NCBI GenBank assembly: GCA_022578965.1
Contig: MU400621.1
Location: 62,001 to 126,000, forward strand
Length of the DNA: 64,000 bases
Reading direction: 5' to 3'
Source: Xylaria sp. FL1777
Lineage: Eukaryota; Ascomycota; Sordariomycetes; Xylariales; Xylariaceae
Made by a program: the position numbers and the translations under genes
Shown here: in pieces, positions 24,001 through 35,871 of the stretch
Position numbering within the stretch: the first letter of the stretch is position 1
Layout of the letters: each line of letters starts with the position of its first letter
Notes under the pieces: generated by a model
The model's input: only the letters and a program-made list of their open reading frames with translations
Told to the model about the DNA's origin: nothing
Database searches by the model: none

Positions 24001-26135
24001 ACCCAGATCTCCCCATGGCGCACATTAAGCACCTGCGTATGAGTTCAGTCTGTAGGTCAGGGTTTTGAAGCGCCATTGCAGCTGCTTGTGTGCTAGAAAT
24101 GAGCTTGCCGAGCGCCTGGATTGCTTCTGCAGTATCTAAACACTGCATCACAACCGACATGCAAGATTTCCATATATCCTCAAACTCTCGGTGTTGCTGA
24201 GGAATTTGGCCAAGAAGCGTTATGCCTGAAAGAATATATGGTGCGCTTGGTGATTTTAAAAACCCTTCTCGGCCCTCCACAAGATAATCTTTCAACTGAT
24301 CGAGTATGCCCTGCGTCGTGGATGTCGTTTTAAAGAGCGAAGGCGCTAGTTTAATCGCGGATTCGACAACTATAGCAGCGCCAAATGGCTTCCAATTCCT
24401 AGTTTTAAGTAGTTTGATACTTTCTTCAAGCAGTTCAATGGATAACTGAGTTGGTATGTTTGGGATTGGGCGCTCGCCAGCCACGGTTTTCTCATGCGCA
24501 TCCAAGATCTTACCCGCCAAAGAGAACCATCTACCCCCCTCCTCAGCTACTGATCTTTGAGATTTTTGGTGCTCTTTTGATGCTTCCGGTAATGAGTTAC
24601 GGATATGATCCCTAAGCTCACCCTTCAATTGACCCCATTCAAGTTTTGTAGCTTCAACTAGATCTTTGAAAGGCAATGTCGTAGTCGAAGTGTACGCTCT
24701 AATCAGGACTTGCAACTGATTCCCGGATGACCAAGTTGACGTCTCAGGTGATGGGAAGAGGTAATTTTTGGTCAGTGGGAAAATGGTTTCCTGGCAAAAC
24801 TTCAAACGCGCTTCGCTAGACGGGGCTGTTTGCAAAAAGTGCCTCGCCAAGCTAAGATACGAAGACCAAGCTTCTACGGCGTTGGTACGTGGCTCATCGC
24901 GATTAGTGAGCCCCTTTCTCATGGAGTTCAAAATTTCTATTCCACCATCGGTATCTTGGGGTAGTATGCCACTGGGTATTATTTCGACAAGTTGAGTAAG
25001 TTTGGTCCAATATTGCGGTGGGCTCCCTTGCGAGCCCGACTCAAGGAAGTCCTTGAACCTTGAGGCAGCTGACTTTTTGCCTCGATAATCGGAGGACCAT
25101 ACTGTTGGGTAATTTTCCGTCGCTTTAATCAGCGCGTCGAGGTAGTCACTCGCAGAGCCAGTCTGGTTGCTTCTGAGACCCTCAGCTACAAACGCTTTGC
25201 TGATGCGAGGCAAATCGGCCTCGATTCGTCCTGGTCTCTTCTCAATGCATACTAGCAAGAGCTGAGATGAAAGTCGTCTCACATTGGGGTCGCTGACGAC
25301 TGCGCTCGCCCATACTATATCATTCTCAAAAAATCCATCATAACTATCTCTGCATTTCTCAATATCCAGAGCGCTTAGCTTCTGTAGGAGATTCAAGACT
25401 AATGCAAGACTCCCGGCAAGAACTCTAAAGTATTTCGCGTCGGCATCGTCGGCATTGGTGGAGCGGCGGTCACTTAGTGTTTCCGCCGTCTCATTGACAG
25501 CATGGTTGGCGTAGTTGAGGATCTGCTGCTGGCAGCGCCTCCAGAAGTGATCCATCTTTTCGGGTGTGGTGAGGAATGACGAGAGACCTTCGACAGCAGC
25601 TCGCGAGACGGCCCTATCGCGATCAAAAGTACCGGCAAGCCAGGGGCCGACGACTTTGGGCACATTCTTCTCCATACGCTTTCGGGCGGACTTCATGAGC
25701 TCGAATTGAAGAGCATGGGAGAGTTCGCGCACGCGTCTTGAGTTGTCTATCGATGCGCGAGGGTATGATTTGACCTAAGACACACGTTACTAAGAGGGCA
25801 ACGAAGGCTGGATGAGAAGGGAGAACTACCCAAGCGTCCAATACCGGCTCCTCAACACCCCCATCGTGCTCATAAGGGCGAGCTTGGACATAGGCAACGA
25901 GGTCCTCGAGAGCCTTCGCCTTGGTTGTGGCGTCTTTCTTCTGCAGGTTCTTGAGAGATACGACGACGTTCGCGTCGGATACGGAGGAGAAGTCGGGCGG
26001 CTCGGCTAGATACGACAGGTTGATGCCATCCGTAGCAGACACGAAGCTGCCGAAGCCGAAGGCGCTTGCGCTTGCGCCGAAACCCGGGGCGGCTTTGCTG
26101 CTGGCCGCGCGAGCCTTGCTCGGCTTCCGACTCAT
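21015..26135 (-). CDS. E3 ubiquitin-protein ligase listerin (Ltn1/Rkr1)
   Basis: Predicted 1649-aa E3 ligase of ribosome-associated quality control, which ubiquitinates nascent chains stuck on 60S subunits. Exons on the minus strand: 26135-25830, 25774-23652, 23601-21354, 21287-21015; phases agree and the sum is an exact multiple of three. The N-terminus (GFGSFVSATDGINLSYLAEP, LKNLQKKDATTKAKALEDL) is the conserved listerin start. The middle is a long HEAT/ARM-like helical solenoid. The last exon encodes the Ltn1-type RING with ligands C1584, C1587, C1602, C1605, H1610, C1613, C1626, C1629 (CAIC..CQTC..HRTC..CPLC), then PIDYLGADTR and a short Gly/Arg tail. The last intron uses an atypical GTCCGT donor but has a GCTAAC branch site and is essential for the RING. 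The length is typical of fungal Ltn1. All eight RING ligands are present. Confidence 0.94.
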
Positions 26136-27397
26136 ACTAGCCGGTGCTGGCGCACGAACGGGCACATATATGGTATATGCTGCTGAGCTGGAGGGGATCG
26201 GCACGCATCCAAAGCAACGGCAAACGGTCGGGGGGGCGGAAAATGCGACGATGCAATGATGCAGAGAAACTCGGGTGAAGATTTTGACCCCACCGCGGGG
26301 TTGGTCCCCTATGCCGCTAGTCCTCACTTCACACTTTTCGTATTATGACGTCGTTTGTTCAATAAAAGATAAAAGCGCGCCAGTAGGTACCTAGGTAGAA
26401 TGTAAATTCTGCCAGAAACGGGCCCTGTCTAGGTAACACCAGAGCTGAAGGGGGATTTGTCTCCAAACAGGGAAAAGAGAAAAAAAGGGAAGGAAAGAAA
26501 GGAAATGAGGATGATTCGCAAATATAAAAATCCCTTTCTGTTGTGACTCAGGCCGACAGATGCCGTGCTGCGCTACTGAGTAGAGTAAAGGATGGCAGAC
26601 TGGAGAGTACCTACATAAGTACTTACCTAGGTGCTGAAAGGCAGAAGACGCATTTATCAAGGATATGTAAGTATAGCATATATGCATGATTACATGTAGT
26701 TAACATCACATGTGCACTTTGTCCCGTTCCATTCCAAATTTACCCCGCAAACGTCCGGAACGATCCGGGGTTCAGGCCCACAGAGTACCCACAGGAGCTT
26801 GCTTTAGCTCGGGCAGTGTTGAAGGTACTGTACATATGGTATGGAGGACACTGCTTTAACGGGAGCTCCCACCCAGAGTTCCCACCAGCCAATTCCCATT
26901 TCCCCGCTTTCTCCTCCTGGGATAGGGGGTACCTGCTATGTACCTACAGGTTGGACCCCTCTCTTCAGGTGTGCTAGTAGGTACTCTACCAGTACTCTAG
27001 ATACCTATTTGTAGGTAGGCAGACAGACTTGGTACTGTCTGTGCCAAAGCTACATGGATCGTCCTGGTCTGCTGCTGCTGCTGCCGCTGCTGCTACCACC
27101 CATCTCTCTCACCCAACATGTCGGCCTATCTCTGCCCATCCTCCCATTCCATCCGATAGGTAGGTGACACTTCTATTATATGCCTCATCCTCCTTACCTG
27201 ACGACCTCGAATCGGCGTGGTATGTCATGTTGCCCTCCTGTATTTAATCAGATACGCCAACGCCAGTGGTATCACGAGAATCTAACTTGGTCTTCTCCCA
27301 GCCGCGACCGCGCTAGAGTTCGGCACATTATATAGTTGGCTTTTCTATATCACGCGAAGTAGCTGAGAATGCATCCGGCGACAGCGAGTCAAGCAAC
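26136..27397. promoter_or_regulatory. divergent promoter region between listerin and the 927-aa protein gene
   Basis: Head-to-head spacer of 1.26 kb. Two ACCTAGGT palindromes (26389, 26625) and several GTAGGTACC words occur, plus a purine-rich run at 26468-26510 and a CTGCTG/CCGCTG run near 27067-27095. A 12-codon upstream frame overlaps the downstream start (see findings). No other gene is supported. Confidence 0.55.
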
Positions 27398-30181
27398 ATG
27401 TTGACGTCGCCAGCTGTCTCGAGGCTACGACCTCTGCAAGTCCACGTCACGGCCAACAATGCCCTCGCCTCCTCTAGTACGTCCTTACTACGATTGCGCC
27501 GTCCCGTACAGATACGTTCCTTTCGATTCGGCATGTGGTCTTCCTACCTCGATCCTGCCTACGATCGCGAGCTGCGACGCCGCTACCGAACTCTGAAACA
27601 CAATATTGCCAACAATATCAACAGAAAGTTAGCCTGGCATGAGCATCCACTCGCCAAAGACCCTAGACTTACGCTTAAGCGAGCTGTGACACGACATTGG
27701 GCTCCAACCACCACAGGATACCGTTCGCGATGGGTCAACCAAGACGAGCTTGACAATCGGAGAAGAACCTCATCCCCTCTCCCAGACACAGCCTCTGTAT
27801 TTGAAGACTTCTTGTTAAGACGGGCAGCGTCATGGACGTCACAGTACAATCAGCTCTCCGACCTCCTGTCGCAGAAGATATTACGAGACGCAAACTTGAA
27901 GAGCGAAGTGGACATGAAATCTGAACGTCCCCATAGGGATGGTAATACCAAACAGTCAGGCCCACAGAGCGCAACTCAAATTAAAACTGATCATGTAGGA
28001 GGACAAGATTATGTGATTGATCCCATCACCAATAGGAAGGTATTAAGGAGAGAGTATGGACCCGTGGAGATAGACCTCGAGCTCCCAACCCAAACTTTCC
28101 AAGCCCACGACTCGCATTTCGCACCATTCGATCCTTCAAAGCTGGATCAGGAAAGACAACCAATCTATTCAAATGGCCAGCCCCCGGCTTCTGAGCTGAG
28201 CAAGTACGCTGAGAACAAATTCGACGACTGGCCTGCCACTAGTGCTGCTGGCTCCACCGAATCGTCTGCGCGTCCAGAAACTGCATCCTATGTATTTGAT
28301 AGCTCAACGTTGAAGAATGAGGAATACGCTTTAAACCATCTTCCCCTAGATGATCCGGTTGAGGACCACGACGAGCTTGACAAGGATCAGACTGAAACGC
28401 CCGACAAACCCGTTGAGAAATACTCAAGTAAGTCGAAAACCCATCATGTTGTCGATACGCTTGGCCCTGATAGCTCCGTTCCTTTCGACTCCCCCTCTCA
28501 GTTCGGCGCGAAACCGGATCAACTCGAAAGCGAATTGCGGAATTACGGGCCATACATGCACAATGAGAACTCACCTACGCAGATCGACTCGGAAGATATA
28601 AAAGATCTAGAGAAGTATCGATATCAATCATCGGAAGAACCTGAGTCCTCAACTGAGCCATCTACGGTCTATGATGATCTTCACAGATATGCCCCTACCG
28701 CTTTGGGGGATATCAAGGATCAAGATCAACCATTTGACCAATATGGAGGTCTTGAGAAGTATAAGGCCTTCAGACTCGAACATCTCGGTATAAATGCAGC
28801 TCTGGAGCGAGAAAGAGTAACAGAGGATTTGAAGGAGTATGCAGCTGAAGAGCACAAGACCGCGATCCCAGATCTCGACACCTGTGTTAGCAATATGCCT
28901 AAGAAGATACCAAAAATGAAACTGCCAGGAACCTATGATTATTCCAAGGGTTTTTCTACACACGATGGGGCCGAGATACTGCACCAAGATACGGATAAGC
29001 ATCGCGAAAATCATGACGAAATTTTCGAATACCTGCAGCGGATATGGGATTCTCGTGGGGTTCAAATAACGCCAACAGTTCTCCCTGCAGTCTCAAAGGA
29101 ACCACAGGGCCAAGAAAACAAAGAAACAGTTAAAAACACAGAGAAGCATTTAGAGGATCCATCCAGCGCCACGGAGAAGGCGACTCTGGAAGCAGCTCGA
29201 GGTCCAATTAGCAATATATACAGGTTGGAACCTGCCTTGGACCGCCGTGCGTCTACTATGAAGGGTAATCGCTCGAACCATACTTCTGGTGCGGACCTCT
29301 ATTCGAAGGAACCACAAGGGTTAGAAACCTCGTTCGCTGAGGAATGCGGCGGGAGGCATACAATGCCTCTATATAAAAGAACGTATGGCAGCGAGTGTGG
29401 GCAAGTAGCAACAAGATCTAAGTCCACTGTGGAGAATGAAGCGCAAGAATCCTCGGAACGTTTGCCTGATTCGTATTACCACAGAGATCCCGAGATCGAT
29501 GGGATACCATCGGCGGAGTCGAATAACCAGGCGCAGGGTCAAAAAGCAACCCAGCCGGATGAGCCAACTGTTTATAAGATTTTGGCCTACGACCCCACCA
29601 AGCAGACCATCAGCGTTGCGCAGACGACTTCTGTGGTACCAGACCTGGCGTCACCTCTAAGCCCTACTGAGGTCCTGCTTCGCCTCTCTAACCCTGTCAA
29701 ATTCTTACCACACTTCGCTCCTCTTCAAGCCGAGGGCTTCGAGATAGTTTCTGGTGGTGGAGATATACTGGTTTTTCGTCAAGTGCGACCTGCGAAGGTA
29801 GCGGCTGAGGGTGGCACCGCTTATGTGAACCCGATCGACATGATGGGACGCTCAGCAGCTGTACCAAATGCCGCGGCGTTCGTTTCGCCTACCGGGTTCG
29901 TGAACTACGATATACCACGGGTAGAAGAGGAGTCAGGAGAACCCCCTTTTCGATCAAATATCGATGTGCGCCGAGAGGAGCCTGTCTTTAGTGGACGGAA
30001 GTCTTTGCCCGGAGAGGGAGGGAGCAAGGAGAGCAAGAAGCCAAGAATGAATGTTGGTAAAAGGATCATCATCGGAGGAGCTTGGGTGGCGGGTATCTCT
30101 TATTCCCTTGGTGTCGTAAGTGAATATTTCCAAACGGGCGGCACCGACGGGAAGGGGCCGACCGGCTTTTCGCCAGTCTGA
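27398..30181 (+). CDS. uncharacterised fungal protein, mitochondrial-like N-terminus and C-terminal membrane segment
   Basis: Single-exon 927-aa frame. The N-terminus is rich in Arg/Ser/Leu with no acidic residues for about 50 residues (SRLRPLQVHV, LLRLRRPVQIRSFRFG), as in a mitochondrial presequence. A basic conserved-looking block follows (DPAYDRELRRRYRTLKHN). The middle is acidic and low in complexity with recurring [D/E]L.[K/E]Y units such as DLEKYRYQ, GLEKYKAF, DLKEYAAE and ELRNYGPY. Near the C-terminus is a folded-looking segment (TVYKILAYDPTKQTISVAQT, PLSPTEVLLRLSNPVKFLPH, GFEIVSGGGDILVFRQVRP, NPIDMMG, SPTGFVNYD, RREEPVFSGRK) and one probable transmembrane helix (RIIIGGAWVAGISYSLGVV). 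I recall relatives labelled serine-threonine rich protein in Sordariomycetes; the function is unknown. Mitochondrial membrane location is inferred. Confidence 0.8.
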   Translation: MLTSPAVSRLRPLQVHVTANNALASSSTSLLRLRRPVQIRSFRFGMWSSYLDPAYDRELRRRYRTLKHNIANNINRKLAWHEHPLAKDPRLTLKRAVTRHWAPTTTGYRSRWVNQDELDNRRRTSSPLPDTASVFEDFLLRRAASWTSQYNQLSDLLSQKILRDANLKSEVDMKSERPHRDGNTKQSGPQSATQIKTDHVGGQDYVIDPITNRKVLRREYGPVEIDLELPTQTFQAHDSHFAPFDPSKLDQERQPIYSNGQPPASELSKYAENKFDDWPATSAAGSTESSARPETASYVFDSSTLKNEEYALNHLPLDDPVEDHDELDKDQTETPDKPVEKYSSKSKTHHVVDTLGPDSSVPFDSPSQFGAKPDQLESELRNYGPYMHNENSPTQIDSEDIKDLEKYRYQSSEEPESSTEPSTVYDDLHRYAPTALGDIKDQDQPFDQYGGLEKYKAFRLEHLGINAALERERVTEDLKEYAAEEHKTAIPDLDTCVSNMPKKIPKMKLPGTYDYSKGFSTHDGAEILHQDTDKHRENHDEIFEYLQRIWDSRGVQITPTVLPAVSKEPQGQENKETVKNTEKHLEDPSSATEKATLEAARGPISNIYRLEPALDRRASTMKGNRSNHTSGADLYSKEPQGLETSFAEECGGRHTMPLYKRTYGSECGQVATRSKSTVENEAQESSERLPDSYYHRDPEIDGIPSAESNNQAQGQKATQPDEPTVYKILAYDPTKQTISVAQTTSVVPDLASPLSPTEVLLRLSNPVKFLPHFAPLQAEGFEIVSGGGDILVFRQVRPAKVAAEGGTAYVNPIDMMGRSAAVPNAAAFVSPTGFVNYDIPRVEEESGEPPFRSNIDVRREEPVFSGRKSLPGEGGSKESKKPRMNVGKRIIIGGAWVAGISYSLGVVSEYFQTGGTDGKGPTGFSPV

Positions 30182-30981
30182 TTCGATTCGGTGAGTGTTG
30201 GCTAAATTGAAGTCTGGAAATCGTTAGTACGGCGTTCGGAGTTGTTCTCACGTGGTATAGTAGGTACGCACAACTCGAGCTTTCCTGTAGGTATGGGTTT
30301 TATGGGATCTGCTATCATTCTTATGCTTATTCGGTCATGGATACATCTCTCTTATACTATACTGTAAATTAGTCGTTTGTTACATTTGTGAGGTCAACTA
30401 GTCCGCAATTCATCTTCTCCAAGCCCATGACATACCTGCTCGGTGCTTGCTGACCTATACACTATCGAACTTACGGGACCCTTGTATCTATATCTTAGTG
30501 GTTGCAACATGAGCGAGGACATTGAGCATAGAATTAAAGTGGTACAGTACGTAGACTAGCATATCGTCTATGTAGCGAGTCTAGGTTCGTGATAAGGAAG
30601 GTGAGGGGATATCCAGTCATTTGATGTTGAATCCATAGCTATGGTCACAACACGACTGCGACTTGGATCTACAGACCAACCCGTGGGTCGTGGCAACAAG
30701 TTAACATACGTATGATGGCCATTTTTTTAATCGAAGACAATCCCAGTCAAAGACAAACGCCCCTTATTTTCCCCAAGGAAGCCCTGTTTCTGATTTCTCG
30801 CCCAGACCAAACGTATACATAGGGTATTCAATCATTACTATCAATCTCGCCAAATTTTCGTTCATCTCCCACCCCCAAACGGGATCTCGATCGACAAGGT
30901 ATTAATATCGTCTTTTTTCCAACGCTACGTGTTTCACAAACCTATCACAAATTGACATAACTTCATAACTTATAGAGAGAA
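30182..30981. other. convergent intergenic region
   Basis: A tail-to-tail spacer of 0.8 kb, AT-rich, with nothing recognisable beyond presumed 3' UTRs. Confidence 0.5.
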
Positions 30982-31287
30982 TCATGCCCCCTCCTCGCCA
31001 AACTCCATTCCGTGGCCGCCCCCACCGACCGAGCCCGAGCCCGAGCTCATCATGATCTCGCGCCTGCGGTCTTCCTGGCGATATCCTTCTCGTTGACCGG
31101 CCAGGGAGGGCTGCCAGCTGGCGGTGTGCGACATGGCCCTTTTGGCGTCTTTCTCGAGCTGTGGGCTTTGAGGACCGGGCCGCGGCTTCGCTTGTTCGAT
31201 CTCGGCACTTTGTAGGGCGGTTAGGTCTAACTTCCTCGTGAATTGTTGTCGTTGTTGTTCTCGCTGTCGCTGCTGTTGTGTGGCCAT
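30982..31287 (-). CDS. small Gln/Arg-rich conserved-looking protein, 101 aa
   Basis: Single-exon frame with a clean ATG: MATQQQRQREQQRQQFTRKL, then DLTALQSAEIEQAKPRPGPQ, SPQLEKDAKRAMSHTASWQP and a Gly-rich acidic end. The SPQLEKDAKRAMSHTASW segment matches my memory of short uncharacterised Sordariomycete proteins, so I call it a gene despite its size. It is hydrophilic, probably partly helical, with no signal peptide, membrane segment or known domain. Function unknown. Confidence 0.6.
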   Translation of the reverse strand: MATQQQRQREQQRQQFTRKLDLTALQSAEIEQAKPRPGPQSPQLEKDAKRAMSHTASWQPSLAGQREGYRQEDRRREIMMSSGSGSVGGGGHGMEFGEEGA

Positions 31288-32397
31288 GGCTCTTATGGAT
31301 CGTGGAGGTTGCTGACAAGACCGCGGGGATCGAATTTGTGGCCAAGAGAGTGTGCAGTGCAGAGTCTGGTTCTGGCGATGCCCGGCTTAGTGGGTTGCAT
31401 AAGCACTCGCCTGGCAGAGTTGGTTCTGGTTTAACAAATCGATTAATGGTAATAAAGTAGATGGAGTGATGGAGAGGCGCTTGAAGGGGCGAATCCTTCT
31501 GTTCCGATCGTTGTTGTTTAGTTAACTAAGTATTATTTTGTCTTTGATTAAGTACCTACAAAGGTAATATGTATTTAGGTAGGGAGGTTTACTGAGAAGC
31601 GCCTCCAAATCACGGCATGTTGCAGGAGCGTACCATTGTGGCGGATATACAATAGAAGATCACGCGACTGACGCAAGAGACCATATGATAGCAACACTAT
31701 CTGCCGTCAATTGGACGCATCATCGCATTTATGGAACCCCTAAATAGATAGGTACTAGATACCTAAGTATGCGTACACATACTGCGTAAGTGCAGTGTTG
31801 AAGGATATCCTTACGTAAGTGGAGGTGTTAGGGGCTAGGTAGAAGGAAAACTGCGGGGTAGCTTCTGTCGATAAGGGGATAAGGGGACGTTCTCCTATTA
31901 CACTCTATGACGCAGCAGCAGGGTCCCATCCAAGCCCAACCCAAACCTCCACAGCCCCAAAACAAGGACGTGCAACTTCACATCAAGTTCAAGTTCCAGA
32001 GCTGCGCTTACACTGTTCACCAATTCGCAACAAGTGCCTGTCTGATTTATCGCTATTCCCCTTTTCCATCATGTTCAACGCGAGTACACCTCTGGACAAC
32101 CTGCCACTGTGTCCCGCCACAATGGCGTACCAACAAATCAAGTGTACTGTTTCGATTCGTCCCGTAACAAGTCTCCTGAGCAGCCTAGGACATCAAAACT
32201 CTACAAGCCGAGAAGCGGGAAACCGGAAAATATCTTGAAAGCAAAAGACCAATAACACCTGTAGCTATGCGTGCGCCAAACAATGCGAAACAGAACGAAT
32301 ATCTTTTAGGGCTCCTCTTCTCCAACAAAGTCAAGCAATGAATATGCATGTCCATCACTACCACCTGCTGAGTAGCAAAGCCATCATGAATAGTCCG
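31288..32397. other. intergenic region upstream of the 101-aa gene / 3' flank of the FHA gene
   Basis: About 1.1 kb between two minus-strand genes, containing one TACTGCGTA copy (31780) in a cluster of GTACC/ACCTAAGTA words near 31750-31800. The 86-codon frame at 31907-32167 has no recognisable features and is not called. Confidence 0.5.
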
Positions 32398-33965
32398 TCA
32401 CGGGGTTTTAGGGCGCTTCCAATAATATTGCTGCATCTAGTTAATATTTCAGACTGAATTCCGAGTTTGGGGTTACATACCTTGTGTTGTTTTCTACAGG
32501 CTCGCAAACTGGGTTTCCGCAAACCATCCGTTACAGCAACTCGGCGCGACTCGTCTGAGTCGTGTTCAGGAACATAATAATACTCGCTCTCTAACGCCTT
32601 GCCGGCTGCATCCTTTCCTTGCCGAATGATGACGCCAACACATCTTGTTTCTTCAATAATTTGACGTAGTACTGTTTTGGACAAGTCTTTCTTCTCTTCT
32701 GTCGGAAGGTTGTTCATGATCGTCGTAAGCGGGTTCGACGATAACCGAGAAAAGGCGAGCTGATTTATGACGTGGTTCCTGACGGCCTCAACATCGACGT
32801 CGGGATGAGGCTCTTCCGGTTCGGCAGATGCCTTGGCTGTGGTGCGGCCGGATGCTCTCTGGGGTGGCTGTTTCGGCGACCCAGCTGCAATAGCTGCGAG
32901 ACGGTTGGAAAGGTTGGCACCAAAAGGTCCAAACGAATGTACTATGGGATCATTCTCTTCGTCTGGGTCATTTTCATCGTCTAGGTCGCTAAGGTCACTT
33001 GAAAAGCTATTCGTCACCTCCGTCTCAGCAAACGATACATCCACGTCAGGAACGGGCCTGGGGAGGTCCCCCTCGTCAGCGCTTGCATCCTCATATATGT
33101 CCACTGCTTCGCTGGGGTCGAGTACTAGCGGGCCATTCAGACTGGAAGAAGATCTGCTAGCAGGTGTGGGCGATACAGGCGATTGAATACGAGCATGACG
33201 GCGGAGGGGGCTCGACTGTAATGAGTCCGGTGCAGGGCCAGCAGCACGTGTTCGCGAGCGAGGTGAGTCGTCCCATGTCGAGTCCGATAGATCGGCTATC
33301 GAGTTACGACGACGTTTCTGAGGCCAGTGCACCATAACCCTTGCGTCCTGCACATCAATCATGATGTCGGTATCCTCGGTCTCAGAGGTAAAGGTGTCAC
33401 CCTTTCCCAGATCCCACGTCCTCCCTTGGCAGTGGAGTGTCAGGCCATTCCAGCCATTGCATTCGATCTCGACCCTGTTGGGTTCGAGGGGCGAGACGGC
33501 TGGAATGTAACGAGCCTTGACATGGATGCGTGATATGAGTCGGTTCGCGGACAGTTGGTAGTGAGAGGAATTGCTGGACCGACCCATGCAAAGCATCTCG
33601 CCGTTTTCGTTGAGCTCGAGGGAGGGGACGGCAGACAGAGGTGCGCGTTCCGAGATTGTAGACTGTGCACGTACCAAGCCAAGCATCGAGGGCTGAGCGC
33701 GCGTAGGCGAGGAAGATAGAATGCCGGTGCTAGAGGTGGGAATCGGGGTGGGATATTTGAGAAAAAGAGTCGGGCCGTCAGGGCCATCACGAACCCCTCG
33801 CTTCAAGGGCCGGGGGAGACCAGGTGATGAAGAGAGCTCAAAAGGTGGAAGCAGAGCGGGAGCAGGACGCTTCTTGGATCCAAGTAGAGCAGAAGAGGAG
33901 ATGGGCGGCAGGGAGGGTTCGCCGGACCCTGTCTCCTCGACGGGCTTGACAGGTGAGGAGCTCAT
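32398..33965 (-). CDS. FHA-domain protein of the Tos4/Plm2 type
   Basis: Predicted 505-aa nuclear protein. Exons 33965-32481 and 32430-32398: a 50-nt intron with a GTATGT donor adds the last residues QYYWKRPKTP. The first 110 residues are disordered and Ser/Pro-rich. A forkhead-associated domain spans about 112-216, with the phosphothreonine-binding signature GRSSNSSHYQLSANRLISRIHV (R129, S145, H148). A Ser/Asp/Glu-rich linker (SDLSDLDDENDPDEENDP) leads to a conserved C-terminal helix-rich block (HVINQLAFSRLSSNPLTTIM, ETRCVGVIIRQGKDAAGK, YYVPEHDSDESRR). In yeast, Tos4 and Plm2 are chromatin-binding FHA proteins of the G1/S and replication-stress response; equivalence here rests on architecture. 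The start is chosen at MSSSPVKP; an in-frame ATG 25 codons upstream gives an unlikely leader. Confidence 0.8.
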
Positions 33966-35871
33966 ATTACTATGGTTGGGACACCAAGAGGCATAGCAGG
34001 AGAGCAAAGAATGGGAATGATGGATTGAAATCGAGATCAAGATCGAGATGGCGTGTCTTGACTAAGAGACAGGAGGAGGAGGAGGAACAGGAGGAACAGG
34101 AGGAGGGAGCCGAGGGTTTTGGTGAGACAGACAGACAGACAGACTGACTGACTGATAGGTAGATGGATAGATGGATAGACGGACAGACAGAGAGACAGAC
34201 GTGCAGAATGAATTGTGATATCACGTTGGATGGAGTACCAAGGTTGTAGTAGAGTTGAAGTTTTCCAAGTCTGTATACGTGAGTGTGTGTGTGGTGCGGT
34301 GTCATCTGTCAAACTGGGTGTCACAGCTCTACCGTGCCAATGGAGCTCACACTGCAGAGTCGCGTGTAAGTGCGTGTCTTAGTGAGTCGGGGGGTTCGCG
34401 GTGGAAGTGGACCTGAGCTGGGCGCGTTCGCGACTAGAAAACCCCACCTGCCTGGCTCTACTTAGACGGGGTCGGCGCCGGCTCCGACAGCTTTCTCTCT
34501 ATTCTGTCTTCCCTCCTCTTGCGAGAAGTTTTGAGGTTAGAGAGAGACAAATCCGAATCAGAGAAGAATGCAAGTAAACAGAGATTGTGAAACTTTTATT
34601 TTTGGTTGTTCTTGATGCAACCAATACCTTGTCGGATGGTCGTTGAAGTTGGCCTCGAGGGTGGCCTTGAAAGTGGCCTTGCAGTGGTGTGTATAGCGTA
34701 TGTACTAGATAGGTTAGGCGTGGTCAGTTTTTCTGGCCCAGGTATACCAAGTAGGTACTAAGTTAAGTACTTAATTATTTTTACCTTTTTCTTGTAGGTG
34801 TTGTGTGTAATTGCTGGTTCGGCGCATTGACAGAGCCGCTTGTGAGGATAAATGAAGGCCCCGCTTGTCATTCTTGACGCGCGCTTTTCAACGGCGTTTG
34901 AATGGTGTTTTAATGGGCATTAGAATCGCGGCCATCCTAGCACCTGCTTCCCTTGCTGCACCGCGTCCTGTGCCCTCACTGGCTTGTCGCTGCAAACTAG
35001 CCTCGGCTTTACATTTATAGCGCCCTGCCAGCAGCAAACATCCCTCTACGCATACCTACTTACCTTAGCACACAGACTCATTTCGTTCTTATTTAAGGAT
35101 GCCCGGTGTTGCGCCAGTCCTCCCTTACAGAGTTCAGGATGTGTCTACCATCCAACCATTCTGCTCTCTTCCTCTCCTCCGCAACACTCCGCCTGCCGGT
35201 GATGCATCGGCCGCTCTACTACACCTACTTGATAGGTGTTTATGTCTAGTAGAGAGATGTTTGCCTCCCGTACTCTCACGGCTGTACAATGTGACCTGAC
35301 CCAACGAGCGAAAGGCAAAGCTAACAGTGCAAGTAAGTATGCCCTACGCATATAAGCTAGTATCACGCAGCTCCCTGTACATCCATAGCAGTCGAGCCAA
35401 TGTTGCAGCATAATGCCTGAATAATCATACAGTGTGGTGAAGCGTTAGCTAGTGTGGTATCATTTCAAGCAAAGCTGATATCTAGCGCCTCCCTGTCCTC
35501 CGAAACGCCCTTGTTAGGAATTATGAGCAAGGAAAGAAAGAAAAAAACAGAGGAAAAAACAGAAAAAACACTCTTGGCAAAGCCAAATTCTGTAACCACG
35601 AGCCCACGTTTGTGCCCTTCTCTTCCTAGCTTCGCTTTCATTCAAGAGGGCCCCCTTTCCCCGAAGTCGAATTCGCAGACGACTGGTTTAATTTTGATCC
35701 TTAGCGCAAAAATACATAAAGAGAAATAGAAGGGTGTTTCTTATTGCTTAGATATCTCTTGAGTCATCGGTCATATCTTGAGGGAGTCTTTGTAGGTCCA
35801 GAGACGCAAAGGTCAGAGAGGCATGGTGCCCGTGCCAGCTGCCCAGCTCCTATGATGTCGTACTTCTACCT
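33966..35871. promoter_or_regulatory. promoter region of the FHA gene and 3' flank of the second RhoGAP gene
   Basis: About 1.9 kb without a supported gene. Immediately upstream of the FHA start is a GGAGGA-rich run (34071-34105; pyrimidine-rich on the gene's sense strand) followed by (AGAC)n, (TGAC)n and (TAGATGGA)n-like tandem words at 34129-34190, a long simple-sequence patch. The rest is unremarkable. Confidence 0.5.
34071..34190. repeat. compound simple-sequence repeat
   Basis: Successive short tandem runs GGA, GGAACA, AGAC, TGAC and ATGGATAG in about 120 bp, directly upstream of the FHA-gene start, probably in its 5' UTR or core promoter. Confidence 0.75.
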
